Of a stretch of DNA of 51,039 nucleotides, positions 18,285 to 27,920 are shown one piece after another. Below the pieces are notes generated by a model. The model saw only the letters and a program-made list of their open reading frames with translations, searched no databases and had not been told where the DNA came from. Position numbers and translations under genes: made by a program. Within the stretch, counting starts at the first letter, position 1. Each line of letters opens with the position of its first letter. Origin of the DNA: Hondaea fermentalgiana (taxonomy: Eukaryota > Sar > Bigyra > Thraustochytrida > Thraustochytriidae); the NCBI GenBank assembly GCA_014084085.1, contig NPFB01000039.1:86170-137208 (forward strand), given 5' to 3'.

Positions 18285-18761
18285 TTAGCGCGAGAAAAGC
18301 TCGTACGCAAGGTACAGGTTGCTGCCGAGGAGGCCGAGGACACCAATGTATTTGCAGAGAGCGAGCTTGTTGTTGCGGTTCTCCGGGCCGGCGGAGCGGT
18401 ATTGGCGCGCATACTGGAGGAAGCCAACCGAGGCGACGACGAGGCTGCCCGCCGCGACAACGGGGGCGGCGAGACCTCCGGTGAGTGTGAGCACGAGGTA
18501 GTAGTAGTGCGTCTCAAGGGCGTTCTGATGAGCCCGCTGTGCGCAGTTGAAGAGCTTGGCGCTCTTGGCATCCTTGGCGTTGGTGTATTCCTTTCCGTCC
18601 ACCTCGATGACCGTCGCGTACATTTCCGGGTACGGCACCTTGTACTGCTCGCGAGCCTCCATGACCTTGCCGCCCTGGGACGCCACCGTCAGCGTCGAGG
18701 CGATGAGGGCGAGAGGCACGAGGCCAAAGTTGGCCGGGAAGAGGTCTAGTACGGTCGCCAT
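18285..18761 (-). CDS. MAPEG family, MGST3-like protein, copy A
   Basis: 158 residues with four hydrophobic segments. The motif KLFNCAQRAHQNALE corresponds to FNCIQRAHQNTLE of microsomal glutathione S-transferase 3. YKVPYPEMYAT before it and GPENRNNKLALCKYIG after it fit the same alignment. MGST3-type MAPEG proteins are ER-membrane trimers with glutathione transferase/peroxidase activity toward lipid hydroperoxides, and some have leukotriene C4 synthase activity. Relative to human MGST3 there is an insertion of about 17 residues (VIEVDGKEYTNAKDAKSA) between the first helix and the Asn-Cys motif. A close paralog lies 1.3 kb upstream on the same strand (20046-20531). A CAG run lies directly before the ATG, in the presumed 5' UTR. 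Confidence 0.9.
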   Translation of the reverse strand: MATVLDLFPANFGLVPLALIASTLTVASQGGKVMEAREQYKVPYPEMYATVIEVDGKEYTNAKDAKSAKLFNCAQRAHQNALETHYYYLVLTLTGGLAAPVVAAGSLVVASVGFLQYARQYRSAGPENRNNKLALCKYIGVLGLLGSNLYLAYELFSR

Positions 18762-18763
18762 CT

Positions 18764-18800
18764 TGCTGCTGCTACTGCTGCTGCTGCTGCTGCTGCTGCT
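18764..18800. repeat. CTG/CAG trinucleotide run in the presumed 5' UTR of MGST3-like copy A
   Basis: About eleven CTG units (two interrupted) on the + strand, read as CAG in the mRNA sense, begin three bases before the ATG of copy A. Copy B has instead an AGAGCT-type repeat in the same place, so the leaders of the two paralogs are unrelated. Confidence 0.85.
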
Positions 18801-19118
18801 ACTCTTTTACGATCCTCGTTGCGGTTCTGCTTGCGCCGTTTGCCTTTGCTGATCAGCTGGTAGTGCTGCGGTCTTGGAGCCTCTCGTGCCGTGGCTGCAG
18901 CGTCGAGAAAGGTCGGTTTGGGTGGTCGGCGCTGGATTAGGATTTCCCGGCAGCTCCGGCTCTGCAGCTGGCTGCTGCAACGCTGCGGGCAGTTTTCTCT
19001 CAGGCTCGACTTAATAGATAGGCCTGGGCCTGGCCAGATCCTCTTGCGCGCGTTCGCTCATTCCTACGTGCCTCCCTTCTTCCTTCCCTCGTCCCTTCAT
19101 TCGCAGCGGCCCGACACT

Positions 19119-19176
19119 CCCTGTCGCAGTCCCTGTCGCAGACCCTGTCGCAGCCGCTGTCGCAGCCGCTGTCGTA
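19119..19176. repeat. 12-bp tandem repeat, five units
   Basis: Units of the form CCCTGTCGCAGT repeat at 19119, 19131, 19143, 19155 and 19167 with one or two changes each; the last is truncated. No known element is recognised. Confidence 0.8.
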
Positions 19177-20045
19177 CCGTGAGCAAAGAGGAGCAAAGAG
19201 CGCGTGCCGCGCCCCGGCCAGGGGAGAAGACGCAGGGCCTCGCGCCCGGGAAGCCCGGAGAGCCCAGCCTCCGCGCGCCGGGCCTGGAGCGCGCGGGGAG
19301 GTGAGCGCGCGAGCGGGAAGCGGGGTCGCGGGGTCCACGCTCGAGCCGAGGCCGGGAGGGAGCGCATGGCCCGGCGGATCCGCGAGGGTGAGGAGATGAC
19401 GGCGGCCGCGAACCGCCCGCGTCTTTCATTCGGTCAGAGTTGCGATTTTCTTTCCTTTTAGGCGCAGCGGCAGCTTGGCGTTCTGGCGGTCGCGAGGGTG
19501 TCGCGGGGGACGATGACGCGCACGGACGGAGCAGTCGCATGGCGGAGCGGCCTCGATCTGCCAAGCAGCTGCAGCCAGAGGCCAGCTTTGGGTCGGTCAG
19601 GATCAGAAATGGATGACTGACTGACATGAGCGAGTGTAGCTAGCTAGCTAGCTAGCTTGGAAGGTCAGGGACGATGAGGACGTCTGAACTTGAGCCAAGA
19701 TGCAAGGCCCGTGAAGATGATGTGATTTGTTCTAGGTAGTAGGACTACGTCGTAGTAGTAGTATAGGCAGATTCTAAAAGCAGCAACAGCAGCAGATCCC
19801 TGCAGTGACAGCGAAAACAAGCGAAAGAGCTGTAGCGTCAAAGTATAAAACTCGATCAAAGCAAACGGGCAACATCAGGAATTGTGAAAGCAGCAGTAGC
19901 AATACCAGCAGAAACAGCAACAGCAACAGCAGTAGCAACGCCAGCAACAACAGCACCGGCGGCAGCAGCAGATCATTGGAGGTAAATGAAACCAAGGTAC
20001 GCCTAACATGCATCAAAATCGTTTTCGATTTTTCAATCATTATTA

Positions 20046-20531
20046 TCAGTGCAGCTTGGACGCAAGAAGGACGTAAGCAAGGTAGAAGTTGCTTCCAAGG
20101 AGACCAAGAAGGCCAATGTACTTGCAGAGAGCAAGCTTGTTGTTACGGTTCTCCGGGCCGGCACAGCGGTACTGGCGCGCGTACTCGCGGAAACCAATCG
20201 TGGCAACGATGAGGCTGCCGGCGGCAGCGACGGGGGCGGCGAGACCGCCAGTGACCGCGAGCACAAGGTTGTAGTAGTGCGACTCGAGGGCGTTCTGGTG
20301 ACCGCGCTGGGCGCAGTTGAAGAGTTTGGCGCTCTCAGGATCTTTGGCGTTGGTGTACTTTTTGCCATCCACCTCGATCACTGTCGCGTACATGTCCGGG
20401 TACGGGACCTTGTACAGCTTGCGGGCTTCCATCACGCTGCCTCCCTGCAAGACAACGGTCACGGTGGACGCGATCACGGCCAGCGCCACAAAGCCGTACT
20501 CCGCCGGCAGGAGGTCGAGGACCGTCGCCAT
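20046..20531 (-). CDS. MAPEG family, MGST3-like protein, copy B
   Basis: 161 residues, collinear with copy A and roughly four-fifths identical by eye, with the same family motifs (KLFNCAQRGHQNALE, GPENRNNKLALCKYIG) and the same insertion after YKVPYPDMYAT. Most differences are conservative changes in the membrane helices; the C-terminal tail differs (LLASKLH instead of LFSR). The arrangement and similarity indicate a tandem duplication with both copies intact, so both are probably functional. The 5' flank carries AGAGCT units rather than CAG units. Expected role: glutathione-dependent handling of lipid hydroperoxides or electrophiles at the ER membrane, which would suit a cell rich in polyunsaturated lipids, though that physiology is inferred. 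Confidence 0.9.
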   Translation of the reverse strand: MATVLDLLPAEYGFVALAVIASTVTVVLQGGSVMEARKLYKVPYPDMYATVIEVDGKKYTNAKDPESAKLFNCAQRGHQNALESHYYNLVLAVTGGLAAPVAAAGSLIVATIGFREYARQYRCAGPENRNNKLALCKYIGLLGLLGSNFYLAYVLLASKLH

Positions 20532-21769
20532 GGTTGCAGCTACGCTCTAGCTCTAGCTCTAGCTCTGACTGACTGACAGTGCCGACTCGCAGACGGGCTC
20601 GTCGGCGCGTCGGTGCGTTGGGGATGGATTACTCGCCGTCAATCGATCCTTGCTTCTCCGTCGCGGCCTTTGGATTGCAGTTCTGCCGCTCGCAGTCGTC
20701 GTTTGCCTCCCTCTGCGTTTCCTTGCTCGGGAAGCTTCGCTGTTCGACCAGCAGCGGCCAGCGTCCTCGGGTCTTCGGGTCTCGGCGCAATGGTGCCGGG
20801 GTCCGTTTCGCCCGAGTGCTAGCTAGGGCAGGCTCAGGCAGGACTCCTAGCGGCTCTCCCTCGCTCCTCGGCCCCGACCCGGCCCGGCTCTGCTCTACCT
20901 TGGTCTACTTTGTCTTGCCTTGCCTTGCCTTGCTCTGCTCTTCTCGCTTGGCCTCGGCGCAAGGCACGCCTGATCTTGATCAAAGCGGGCGGGGGGTGCG
21001 CGTAAGGGTCCCCGAGGACACTCACACACCCGGTCCTCATCGAGGTGCACACCTTAGCCAAGTGTGTACCTTGCGCACCCCCCCCCCTTGTTTCCTGCCG
21101 TATTAACAGCGCTGTCGTCGCCTATCGGGTTTCCCGCACCAGACGCGGCGTAATTCCTTCTCTGAAAACGCCGTGAATGGGTCCGCATCCGGTGCGACGT
21201 AAGCGGGCGCGAACGTCTTGGTCCTGCAGCATGCAACTTGCGAGCGCACGAAGCCAAAAAAAAAGCCAAAATCCGGCATCGCGCAAGCTGTCTGGAAAAG
21301 GCGAGCGCCTGCTGGCCGTCTGGCGACTTGACTGGCGACTTGGTCCATCCGTGAAAAACTTGGCGACTGAGGACGGGCGCTGATTCGGGAGACGCCGCGC
21401 TCCAGTTTTGCACCGGTGGCGCACTGCAAGGCTGATCGCAGCCCAGTCAGGCAGGTCAGGTCCTCCGCGCCGTCCTCATCTCGGTCTTTGTGCATGCGAC
21501 TGCATCGCGAGGTGCCTCACTCACTCAGGCTATACGCCTGCAGAAGTCGTCGAAGGCGGTGCGCGGATGTGTGCGGCATTCTAGCAGAAAGCTGCAGAGG
21601 TAAGACGTAACCAGAGCGATTCAAGGAAAAGCAGCAGCAGCAGCAGCAGCAGCGTCCTCGAGCATGCACCACATGTAGTCCGTCCACATGGTCCAAGAAC
21701 GAGCTGCCATCATGATGACCATAATGGCGAGTGCATGCATGCACGCACGCCCTCCTCCGCCTTTCTGCT

Positions 21770-22205
21770 GCGGCTCGTCGGTTTCCTTCTCGTTCTTGCC
21801 CGTCTTCACGCGTCTCGTCTTGTTCGTAAACCTTTGGACTCCTCCCGGTCTTGTTTGCTTCGTCTCGTCTCCTTTCCAGTTCTTGCCTGCCATGGCTTAT
21901 GGTCGGCTTGTTTTGTACTACTATCGTCGCTTCTTGCGAATTGTCTTGTCTTCCACCTGAGTTTGGTTTGCTTTTCTTGTCTTGCGAATCGTCTTCTCTT
22001 GGCGGGGATCTGCACCCTCGTCTTGCCGTTCGCGTCGTCTTGTCTCGTCTCGTCTCGTCTCCTCCCATCTCCCTCGCCTGTCTGTCTTCCACCCTCCGCC
22101 TTCACCTCTCTTCCCCGCCGCCCCCCACTCCACCTTTCCCCCCCCGCAACTGCCGCTCCCCGCTTTCCCCACTTGCGCCGCGCCCCTTTCTCCACTTCCT
22201 TCCCT
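21770..22205. repeat. Long polypyrimidine-biased tract
   Basis: Over about 430 bp the + strand is dominated by C and T, with TCGTC/TCTCG words, a CTCGT tandem run near 22044-22062 and C-runs near 22120-22145. It abuts the GC-rich flank of the assembly gap. Confidence 0.65.
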
Positions 22206-22261
22206 TAATCACCGCCGCTCTCTGCTCTTTGCGCCTTCGCGGGGGCGCCGGCGGGCCTGTC

Positions 22262-22361
22262 NNNNNNNNNNNNNNNNNNNNNNNNNNNNNNNNNNNNNNN
22301 NNNNNNNNNNNNNNNNNNNNNNNNNNNNNNNNNNNNNNNNNNNNNNNNNNNNNNNNNNNNN
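22262..22361. other. Assembly gap (100 N)
   Basis: Exactly 100 N, the usual placeholder for a gap of unknown size. Both flanks are extremely GC-rich. Confidence 0.99.
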
Positions 22362-23043
22362 GCGCCGCGCCCCCGCCGCGCGGCCCGGGTCTGGTTTTTT
22401 ACGCGGGCCCCAGCAGACAGGCCACGCCGCGGCGCCGGCAGACCTGTTTCTGCCGCCCCAGCCCGCACGCTCGCACTCGCGGAGGGACCAGGTACGTGCG
22501 GCCTTTCTCGCGGGCTCGCTTGCTCTCCTCTCCGCCCGCTTTCCTTCTCGCGTCGCCTCAAAGCTCGCCAGGCGAGGCGCCGCAAGGTTGCGGAGATGGA
22601 TGGAGATGGTGGACGGAGGGATATGGACGGAGGCCGCGGATATTCTTCTGGCGCGGAGCCGACGGCGGCGAGGCGAGGCGAGACGGGGGTCTGCGTGCTC
22701 TACTCGAGCAGGGCGGACGTCAAGCTCGCGCTGGCTGCCCGCCGGTCTTGGCCGCATTTTGGTCATGATCGTTGAAAACAATGATCAGGAAAGAGACCGA
22801 GAGACAGACAAGATCTGAATTCTTTCTCGTTGTTTTGGGGGGGGAAGATGGAGTGGGGGGAGACGCATTCTTTTCTACTCGCATGAAGAATGGAAAGGAG
22901 AACAGCAAGCGCGCGCCAAAAAGAGAAAGAGAGGACAAGACAGAGAAACTGACTTAAACCTAATCTACTGGCAAACGTCTATTCTTAAACGCGAAACAAA
23001 CGCAGATCCTACAGCAACAACAGCACTAACACCAACCACAACG

Positions 23044-24537
23044 ATGATGCGTGCCACCTCGATGCGCATGGCCAGCCTGGCCGGCCAGAAGCGCGCCATG
23101 AGCGCCGCCGCCGCCGGAGGCCTTCGCGCTGAGGCCGCCAAGCTCAACGCGCCTCTCAGCGAGACCGACCCGGATCTCCTTGACATCATGGAGCTCGAAA
23201 AGCGCCGCCAGCGCAACTCGCTCGTGCTCATTGCCAGCGAAAACTTCACCTCCCGCTCGGTCTACGACGCCCTCGGCTCGCACATGTCCAACAAGTACAG
23301 TGAGGGCTACCCGGGCGCCCGCTACTACGGTGGCAACGACTACATTGACATGGTCGAGCGCCTCTGCCAGGAGCGCGCTCTCGCCGCCTTCAACCTCGAC
23401 CCTGCCGAGTGGGGCGTCAACGTGCAGTCTCTCAGTGGCTCCCCCGCCAACTTTCAGGTCTACTCGGCTCTCCTCCAGCCCCACGACCGCATCATGGCCC
23501 TCGACCTGCCCCATGGCGGCCATCTGAGCCACGGCTACGCCACCCCCAACAAGAAGATTTCGGCCACCAGCATCTTCTTCGAGAGCCTCCCGTACCGCCT
23601 CGATGAGGAGACTGGCCTCATCGACTACGACAACATGGAGAAGCTCGCCGAGGCCTACCGTCCCAAGCTCGTCGTCGCCGGTACCTCGGCGTACTCGCGT
23701 CTGCTCGACTACAAGCGCTTCCGCGAGGTCTGCGACCAGCACAAGGCCATCATGCTTGCCGACATGGCCCACATTTCGGGTCTCGTCGCCGCCAAGGTTG
23801 TCCCCTCTCCCTTCGAGTACGCGGATGTCGTCACCACCACCACTCACAAGTCGCTCCGCGGCCCCCGCGGTGCCATGATCTTTTACCGCCACGAGACCGC
23901 CCAGCACAAGGACATTGGCGAGAAGATCAACTTTAGCGTCTTCCCCGGCCTCCAGGGCGGCCCCCACAACCACACCATCACCGCCCTCGCCACGGCTCTC
24001 AAGCAGGCCGCCTCCCCCGAGTTCAAGGAGTACCAGGAGCAGGTCATCCGTAACGCCAAGACCCTCGCTGACACCCTCACCGAGCGCGGCTACGCCCTCG
24101 TCTCGGGCGGCACTGATAACCACCTCGTCAACGTCAACCTCAAGAAGAGCCACGGCATTGACGGTGCCCGCGTCGAGCGCATCCTCGAGCTCGTCAGCAT
24201 CGCCACGAACAAGAACACCGTTCCTGGCGACAAGTCTGCGCTCATCCCCGGTGGCATCCGCCTCGGCACCCCCGCGCTCACCTCGCGTGGCTTTGACGAA
24301 AACGACATGCGCAAGGTCGCTGACTTTATTGACCGCGGTGTCCAGATTGCGCGCAACGTCAAGTCCGAGGTCAAGGGCAAGAAGGTCAAGGACTTCCGCG
24401 ACTACCTCGACAGCATCGAGGGCGGCCACAAGGATGTCAACGCTCTTCGCGCCGACGTCGAGGCCTTCGCCAGCTCCTTCCCCACCATTGGCTTTGAGGA
24501 GTCCTCCATGCGCTACTCGGACACCTACAAGGCATGA
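23044..24537 (+). CDS. SHMT: Serine hydroxymethyltransferase, probably mitochondrial
   Basis: 497 residues covering the whole family. It interconverts serine plus tetrahydrofolate with glycine plus 5,10-methylene-THF, using pyridoxal phosphate. The PLP lysine lies in [13 protein letters not shown] (Lys269). Other landmarks are [31 protein letters not shown] and HGGHLSHG. The first 30 residues are Met/Arg/Ala/Ser-rich without acids, fitting a mitochondrial presequence, so this resembles the SHMT2 branch. Codon use is far more C-ending than in neighbouring genes, which usually marks high expression. That bias also opens a long antisense frame that should not be annotated. Confidence 0.96.
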   Translation: MMRATSMRMASLAGQKRAMSAAAAGGLRAEAAKLNAPLSETDPDLLDIMELEKRRQRNSLVLIASENFTSRSVYDALGSHMSNKYSEGYPGARYYGGNDYIDMVERLCQERALAAFNLDPAEWGVNVQSLSGSPANFQVYSALLQPHDRIMALDLPHGGHLSHGYATPNKKISATSIFFESLPYRLDEETGLIDYDNMEKLAEAYRPKLVVAGTSAYSRLLDYKRFREVCDQHKAIMLADMAHISGLVAAKVVPSPFEYADVVTTTTHKSLRGPRGAMIFYRHETAQHKDIGEKINFSVFPGLQGGPHNHTITALATALKQAASPEFKEYQEQVIRNAKTLADTLTERGYALVSGGTDNHLVNVNLKKSHGIDGARVERILELVSIATNKNTVPGDKSALIPGGIRLGTPALTSRGFDENDMRKVADFIDRGVQIARNVKSEVKGKKVKDFRDYLDSIEGGHKDVNALRADVEAFASSFPTIGFEESSMRYSDTYKA

Positions 24538-24862
24538 GTTTTTGCTTTTCTGAGTTGATTAATTCATGTTTTAGCCTGTGATATTTTTCCATCTTGTGCC
24601 TCCCCGTTGTCTTTGACCACTTGTCCTGAATATCGCTCTCGGCTTCTACTTGGACGCAAGTTTACTCGCGTTGTCGCTTCAGGAGGATCTCGTAAGTCCA
24701 AGGTGATTTTCCCGGTTGCGCTTTCGAAGGCAAGTCGAACTGCTTCTGTTTGGATGCAGCCCTTTGGGAGGCTATTGTTGAGGCAAGAATTATCTCATCA
24801 GAGAAGAGTAGTATACCTGGATTCCAAGCCTTGGACTGACTGTGAATGTATAGGCCTACTAC
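24538..24862. other. Convergent 3' region between SHMT and the TIR gene
   Basis: 325 bp, AT-richer than the coding DNA on either side. It begins with the T-rich SHMT 3' flank. No gene was recognised. Confidence 0.55.
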
Positions 24863-25390
24863 TCAAAACGAGGCATTCGGCTGAAATGTGGCAAAAGTCT
24901 CCGTAAACAAATGAACAAAATAGATGGATGTTGAACTAATCTTCCAGTGCTCAAAACATTGGCGCACCAGCTCGTTGTAAAAGGCCTCCTCCTCGTACCA
25001 CTTGCGTCGCACAGGCAGCGACTCCTCCTCGAGAAAGAAACCGTCGCAGAAACCAGGCGTTGATGCAACGTACTCGCCGAAGCTCGCATAGCTCGCGCGA
25101 TGTGTGTCAGCCTCATGAACCATAACAATGTGCTTTTCTGAATCGCGCGCACATCGGAGCTCCTTGAGGACAGCGCTGCTTGCGAAGATGCCCATCGTCA
25201 ACACCAACACATTTGTATGTGTACGGCGCACGCCGTCTAGCATTGCCTGCTGGTTGAGCTCGGCGCGATAGCCGTGATCAATCCAAACATTGAGGCCGCG
25301 GTTCTCGAGTTTCAGGCGTAGAACATCGGCTAGGTCGCCGCCCGTCAACTGCACGTGGCTCAAAAACACGTGCGTGTCCCCGAGCAACAT
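24863..25390 (-). CDS. Stand-alone TIR-domain protein
   Basis: The frame is open from 25447 but without an ATG; the first ATG at 25390 gives 175 residues and begins directly at the domain. The sequence follows TIR order: THVFLSH (beta A), LENRGLNVWID (box 2 region), THTNVLVLTMGIFASSAVLKELRCA. In the last motif the glutamate aligns with the catalytic Glu of NAD+-cleaving TIR domains (the Glu of plant WCLDEL). A conserved-looking tail with FGEYVASTPGFCDGFF follows. TIR domains either assemble signalling scaffolds or hydrolyse NAD+; which applies is unknown. The protein has no leucine-rich repeats or NB-ARC. The 5' end is uncertain: an ATG at 25460 opens a different frame that overlaps the domain start, so an unseen upstream exon is possible. 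Confidence 0.7.
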   Translation of the reverse strand: MLLGDTHVFLSHVQLTGGDLADVLRLKLENRGLNVWIDHGYRAELNQQAMLDGVRRTHTNVLVLTMGIFASSAVLKELRCARDSEKHIVMVHEADTHRASYASFGEYVASTPGFCDGFFLEEESLPVRRKWYEEEAFYNELVRQCFEHWKISSTSIYFVHLFTETFATFQPNASF

Positions 25391-25967
25391 CCGCACCGTC
25401 TTCGTCCGTATCAAGGGCGCCGGTTTGCTCCACGAAGAAAGGATCAAAGTCTGCGATCATCGAGATTTCATGCCATGTCAGCGTCGCTTATATCTAACAG
25501 ACAGCTTCTTCAACGAGCACATCAGTCGCATTGATGCCAGCTGATTTCTTGAAATTATTATATTTGCGTTTTTCTTCTTCTCGTCGCACCCGCACAACTC
25601 CCTTCCTCACACGACCAATTATACTATCTGAATGTCAGTTGAAATTTTACAGCGGTATTAGACACAGTCTTAAGACCTTCTCTCTTGCTTGTTGGAAAGC
25701 GAATTTAACTCTACTTTTCTCTCCTGGTGAAGCTAGACAAGGTTCGCCGGCAGAAATACATCTCTAATGGGCAATAGTCTTGGGCCGTTTGAAAACCGTC
25801 TCGACAAATGAATGTGTCGTCTGATGTGAAGCAGGCGCAACACAAAATATGGATTCTACCGGCTTGGAGACCTGCTTCTTCATAGATACAAGACACTTTG
25901 TTCATAAGACGGTATGAAATGCGAGTTTTTGGCGCTGTCTCATAACGCACCAAAAAAACACAACAAC
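25391..25967. other. Intergenic: TIR-gene 5' side and PIG-T 3' side
   Basis: 577 bp, AT-rich in the middle. It contains a short acidic open frame starting at 25460 that overlaps the TIR start in another frame. No other gene is supported. Confidence 0.5.
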
Positions 25968-27833
25968 CTAAATCGGGATCGCTACGTGGTGCAACAACTC
26001 TTGGAGGGTGTCACGATCGTTCTCATACATCCACGCGAGCCCAACGAGGGCCACAAAGAATAAGTTCTTGAGCATTCGCTTGCGCCTCTTCCATGTCTCT
26101 TGGCTCGCTTCATCAGGGTCGGGACGCACGCGAACTTCTTGCAAAAGTATACTGATGGTAGTTCCCACAAGATAGGCAAACACCGTTGAGGAGAGCGTAA
26201 TGACATTGTACGGCATGCTAAAGTCTGGAAGAGGCATGCTGACAAGAAGCGGAGCAGCGTATTCGCGCATGCGGCGTCCTGCAACGGGACCGTGTGTGCC
26301 ACGCCCAAGTAAAGGCGAGGCAAGAGGTAAATCGTCTGCGACGACGCCTTGGACACAAAGGCCTGGCTGATGCGGGATTGAGTAGCTAGCAACTGCCGCA
26401 GGGATGTCAAAGCCGCGGTTCGGGTCCGGAGGAAAGTCCCACAATGGCAAAAAGGCTTGTTCAAACGCGTATGAAACGAGCACCGACGAGCCAGGGGCGA
26501 CATCAAAGGTGAGCTCCAACTGTGTGGGTGATCCATAGAATGAAGAGAGGGATATCACGGAGGCTGCGCCAGGACCCCAAAGATCCTGCGCGGGAACCTG
26601 CACCCCATTGACTTCAAGACGAACAGAGCTTGGTCGCACGCGAAGATAAGCAGGCACCATCTCAAAGTATTGTAATCGAATTGGGTCCACGAAGTCGGAG
26701 GAAGTCGACAACCTTGTTACAACGCCGCCCTCGGTACGACCGACGCCACTCGCAAAGCGCTCCGTGACGCGAACCAAGGGTTGGGGAGGAATCACAGGCT
26801 TTGTCACTGCGTCGTGCGGAGTGAGGTCTCGCAGGGCAAGTTCCCGCATTCTCGTCGCATGAGGCCCTAGAAAAGGTGTGCACGTCATCTCGGTGGTTGC
26901 GTTTGAAAAAGACTCTTCAACAAACACGCGCGAGGCGGCTGCCAAAGGACACTCTTCAACAGCCGTACGCATTGGCGCCAGAGTCGCGAGCTCTGCGTGA
27001 GCAGGAGCCAAGCGTCCGTGAGCAAGAACTACGCTCAGGACCAGTTCGACGCCCGGTGTTTTGCACGTTGCACTCCAGCCCCGTCTGCTGTCACACACGC
27101 GACGAAAGTGAAGTCGGATCGCATGGTGGTCCGCACGAAAGATTTCCGTGGGTACCAAAACTTGCGCCAAGCCCGCGTTGCCACGACACGGGAGTAGTTT
27201 AAGCAAGGGCGCGAGATTTTCCGTGCACGACGCCTCGGATGAAAGCTGTCCGTACTGAAGGAAGAGTGTTTCATCGGTCACAGTCTCGCTGGTGTTCAAG
27301 GGAGGCATCCCAAAGGTGTGGCGAGGCCGGGCGATCCGAGAGTCAACGATCGTATCCAGTGACGCGCACGAGAGACCCGCCAGTGCAGCCGCAAGTGCAC
27401 GCCATGCTTCGTCTGCAGACGGGGCATCCTGTGCTCGCAGGAGCGCCCAAACTTCAACGCCCTGCGCGGCCGGGACGGGCGAGGCCCCCCATCGCTGTCG
27501 CCAACGGCCCTTGGAAAAAGTCATCTCCAGCTCCTCCACGTCGAAGCGGTCCATCGTCTGGCCGAACTGCATGGGGAACAGGTTGAAGTGTTCCCACGCA
27601 AAGGCGGGCCCCGCCGCGCTGGCCTGCTCCCAGCGCACCGTGAACTGCACGTGCGTCACGAGGTCCTCCCAGCCGCGGGCCCCGCCGCGGGGCGACGCGT
27701 CCCGGACCCTCCTGAACGCAGCCTCCTCCTCGAAGCTCTCGGAGACCGCCGCCGCCGCCGCCGCCGCCGCCGCGACCACGCACCACGCAGCTACCGCGCC
27801 CGCCGCCGCGCGGGCCCTCGCGCGCGCGCGCAT
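25968..27833 (-). CDS. PIGT: GPI transamidase subunit PIG-T (Gpi16)
   Basis: 621 residues. An Arg/Ala-rich signal sequence (about 1-30) precedes the lumenal domain: LVTHVQFTVRWE, FNLFPMQFGQ, then the family hallmark SCTENLAPLLKLLPCRGNAGLA, which corresponds to ENLTPWKKLLPC in animal PIG-T, and FYGSPTQLELTFDV later. DFSMPYNVITLSSTVFAYL starts the C-terminal membrane helix exactly as in known orthologs. PIG-T holds the transamidase (PIG-K, GPAA1, PIG-S, PIG-U) together in the ER and is disulfide-linked to PIG-K. Unlike human PIG-T, about 40 residues beyond the helix include a second hydrophobic stretch (LKNLFFVALVGLAWMY), so the C terminus may re-enter the membrane. Divergent from mL46. Confidence 0.88.
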   Translation of the reverse strand: MRARARARAAAGAVAAWCVVAAAAAAAAAVSESFEEEAAFRRVRDASPRGGARGWEDLVTHVQFTVRWEQASAAGPAFAWEHFNLFPMQFGQTMDRFDVEELEMTFSKGRWRQRWGASPVPAAQGVEVWALLRAQDAPSADEAWRALAAALAGLSCASLDTIVDSRIARPRHTFGMPPLNTSETVTDETLFLQYGQLSSEASCTENLAPLLKLLPCRGNAGLAQVLVPTEIFRADHHAIRLHFRRVCDSRRGWSATCKTPGVELVLSVVLAHGRLAPAHAELATLAPMRTAVEECPLAAASRVFVEESFSNATTEMTCTPFLGPHATRMRELALRDLTPHDAVTKPVIPPQPLVRVTERFASGVGRTEGGVVTRLSTSSDFVDPIRLQYFEMVPAYLRVRPSSVRLEVNGVQVPAQDLWGPGAASVISLSSFYGSPTQLELTFDVAPGSSVLVSYAFEQAFLPLWDFPPDPNRGFDIPAAVASYSIPHQPGLCVQGVVADDLPLASPLLGRGTHGPVAGRRMREYAAPLLVSMPLPDFSMPYNVITLSSTVFAYLVGTTISILLQEVRVRPDPDEASQETWKRRKRMLKNLFFVALVGLAWMYENDRDTLQELLHHVAIPI

Positions 27834-27876
27834 GGTCCTGCGCCGCGCGATCCGCTTCTGCTCGCCGCTCTTCTAT

Positions 27877-27920
27877 CTTCGGATCGGGGCCCCCAATCTC
27901 TTGGGGGCCCCGATCCGAAG
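27877..27920. repeat. Perfect 20-bp inverted repeat with a 4-nt loop
   Basis: The arm CTTCGGATCGGGGCCCCCAA (27877-27896) is followed by TCTC and by its exact reverse complement (27901-27920). Read on the minus strand the loop is GAGA, a GNRA-type tetraloop. Two shorter inverted repeats follow: GCGTCCG (27926-27932) with CGGACGC (27947-27953), and GGGGC-GAA-GCCCC (27954-27966). Confidence 0.97.

Larger units (their letters stand above)
18762..20045. other. Spacer between the two MGST3-like genes, rich in short repeats
   Basis: No supported gene in 1.28 kb. It contains the CAG/CTG run next to copy A, the 12-bp tandem repeat at 19119-19176, a TAGC run at about 19636-19655 and a CAG/CAA/AGCAAC-rich stretch at about 19885-19975. 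Open frames here read as Arg/Pro- or Ser/Asn-rich low-complexity peptides created by these repeats. Confidence 0.6.
20532..23043. other. Gene-poor divergent region between MGST3-like copy B and SHMT
   Basis: 2.5 kb including the assembly gap. Items seen: AGCTCT repeats just upstream of copy B; a CTTGC-type pentamer run at about 20910-20940; a C9 homopolymer near 21078; a CAG run at 21631-21652; a polypyrimidine tract from about 21770 to 22205; and a GC-rich block around the gap with a GGTACGTGCGG donor-like site near 22489. The last 70 bp before SHMT are A/C-rich and unstructured, a typical efficient leader. No protein with recognisable content was found. A 5'-UTR intron for SHMT is possible. 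Confidence 0.5.

Noticed and set aside
19805..20212. Ser/Asn-rich frame between the MGST3-like genes
   Set aside because: Produced by CAG/CAA/AGCAAC repeats and then by the antisense of MGST3-like copy B.
21851..22768. 305-codon frame running through the assembly gap
   Set aside because: The frame passes through 100 N and a polypyrimidine tract; the peptide is Ser/Leu/Pro low complexity and the gap length is unknown.
23026..24429. 467-codon open frame antisense to SHMT
   Set aside because: It is the by-product of extreme C-ending codon bias in SHMT; the translated peptide is Val/Glu/Ala-rich with no recognisable domain, while SHMT is certain.
27877..27920. Hairpin as a bacterial-type intrinsic terminator
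   Set aside because: It lies upstream of both divergent start codons, has no U-tract, and the genome is eukaryotic.
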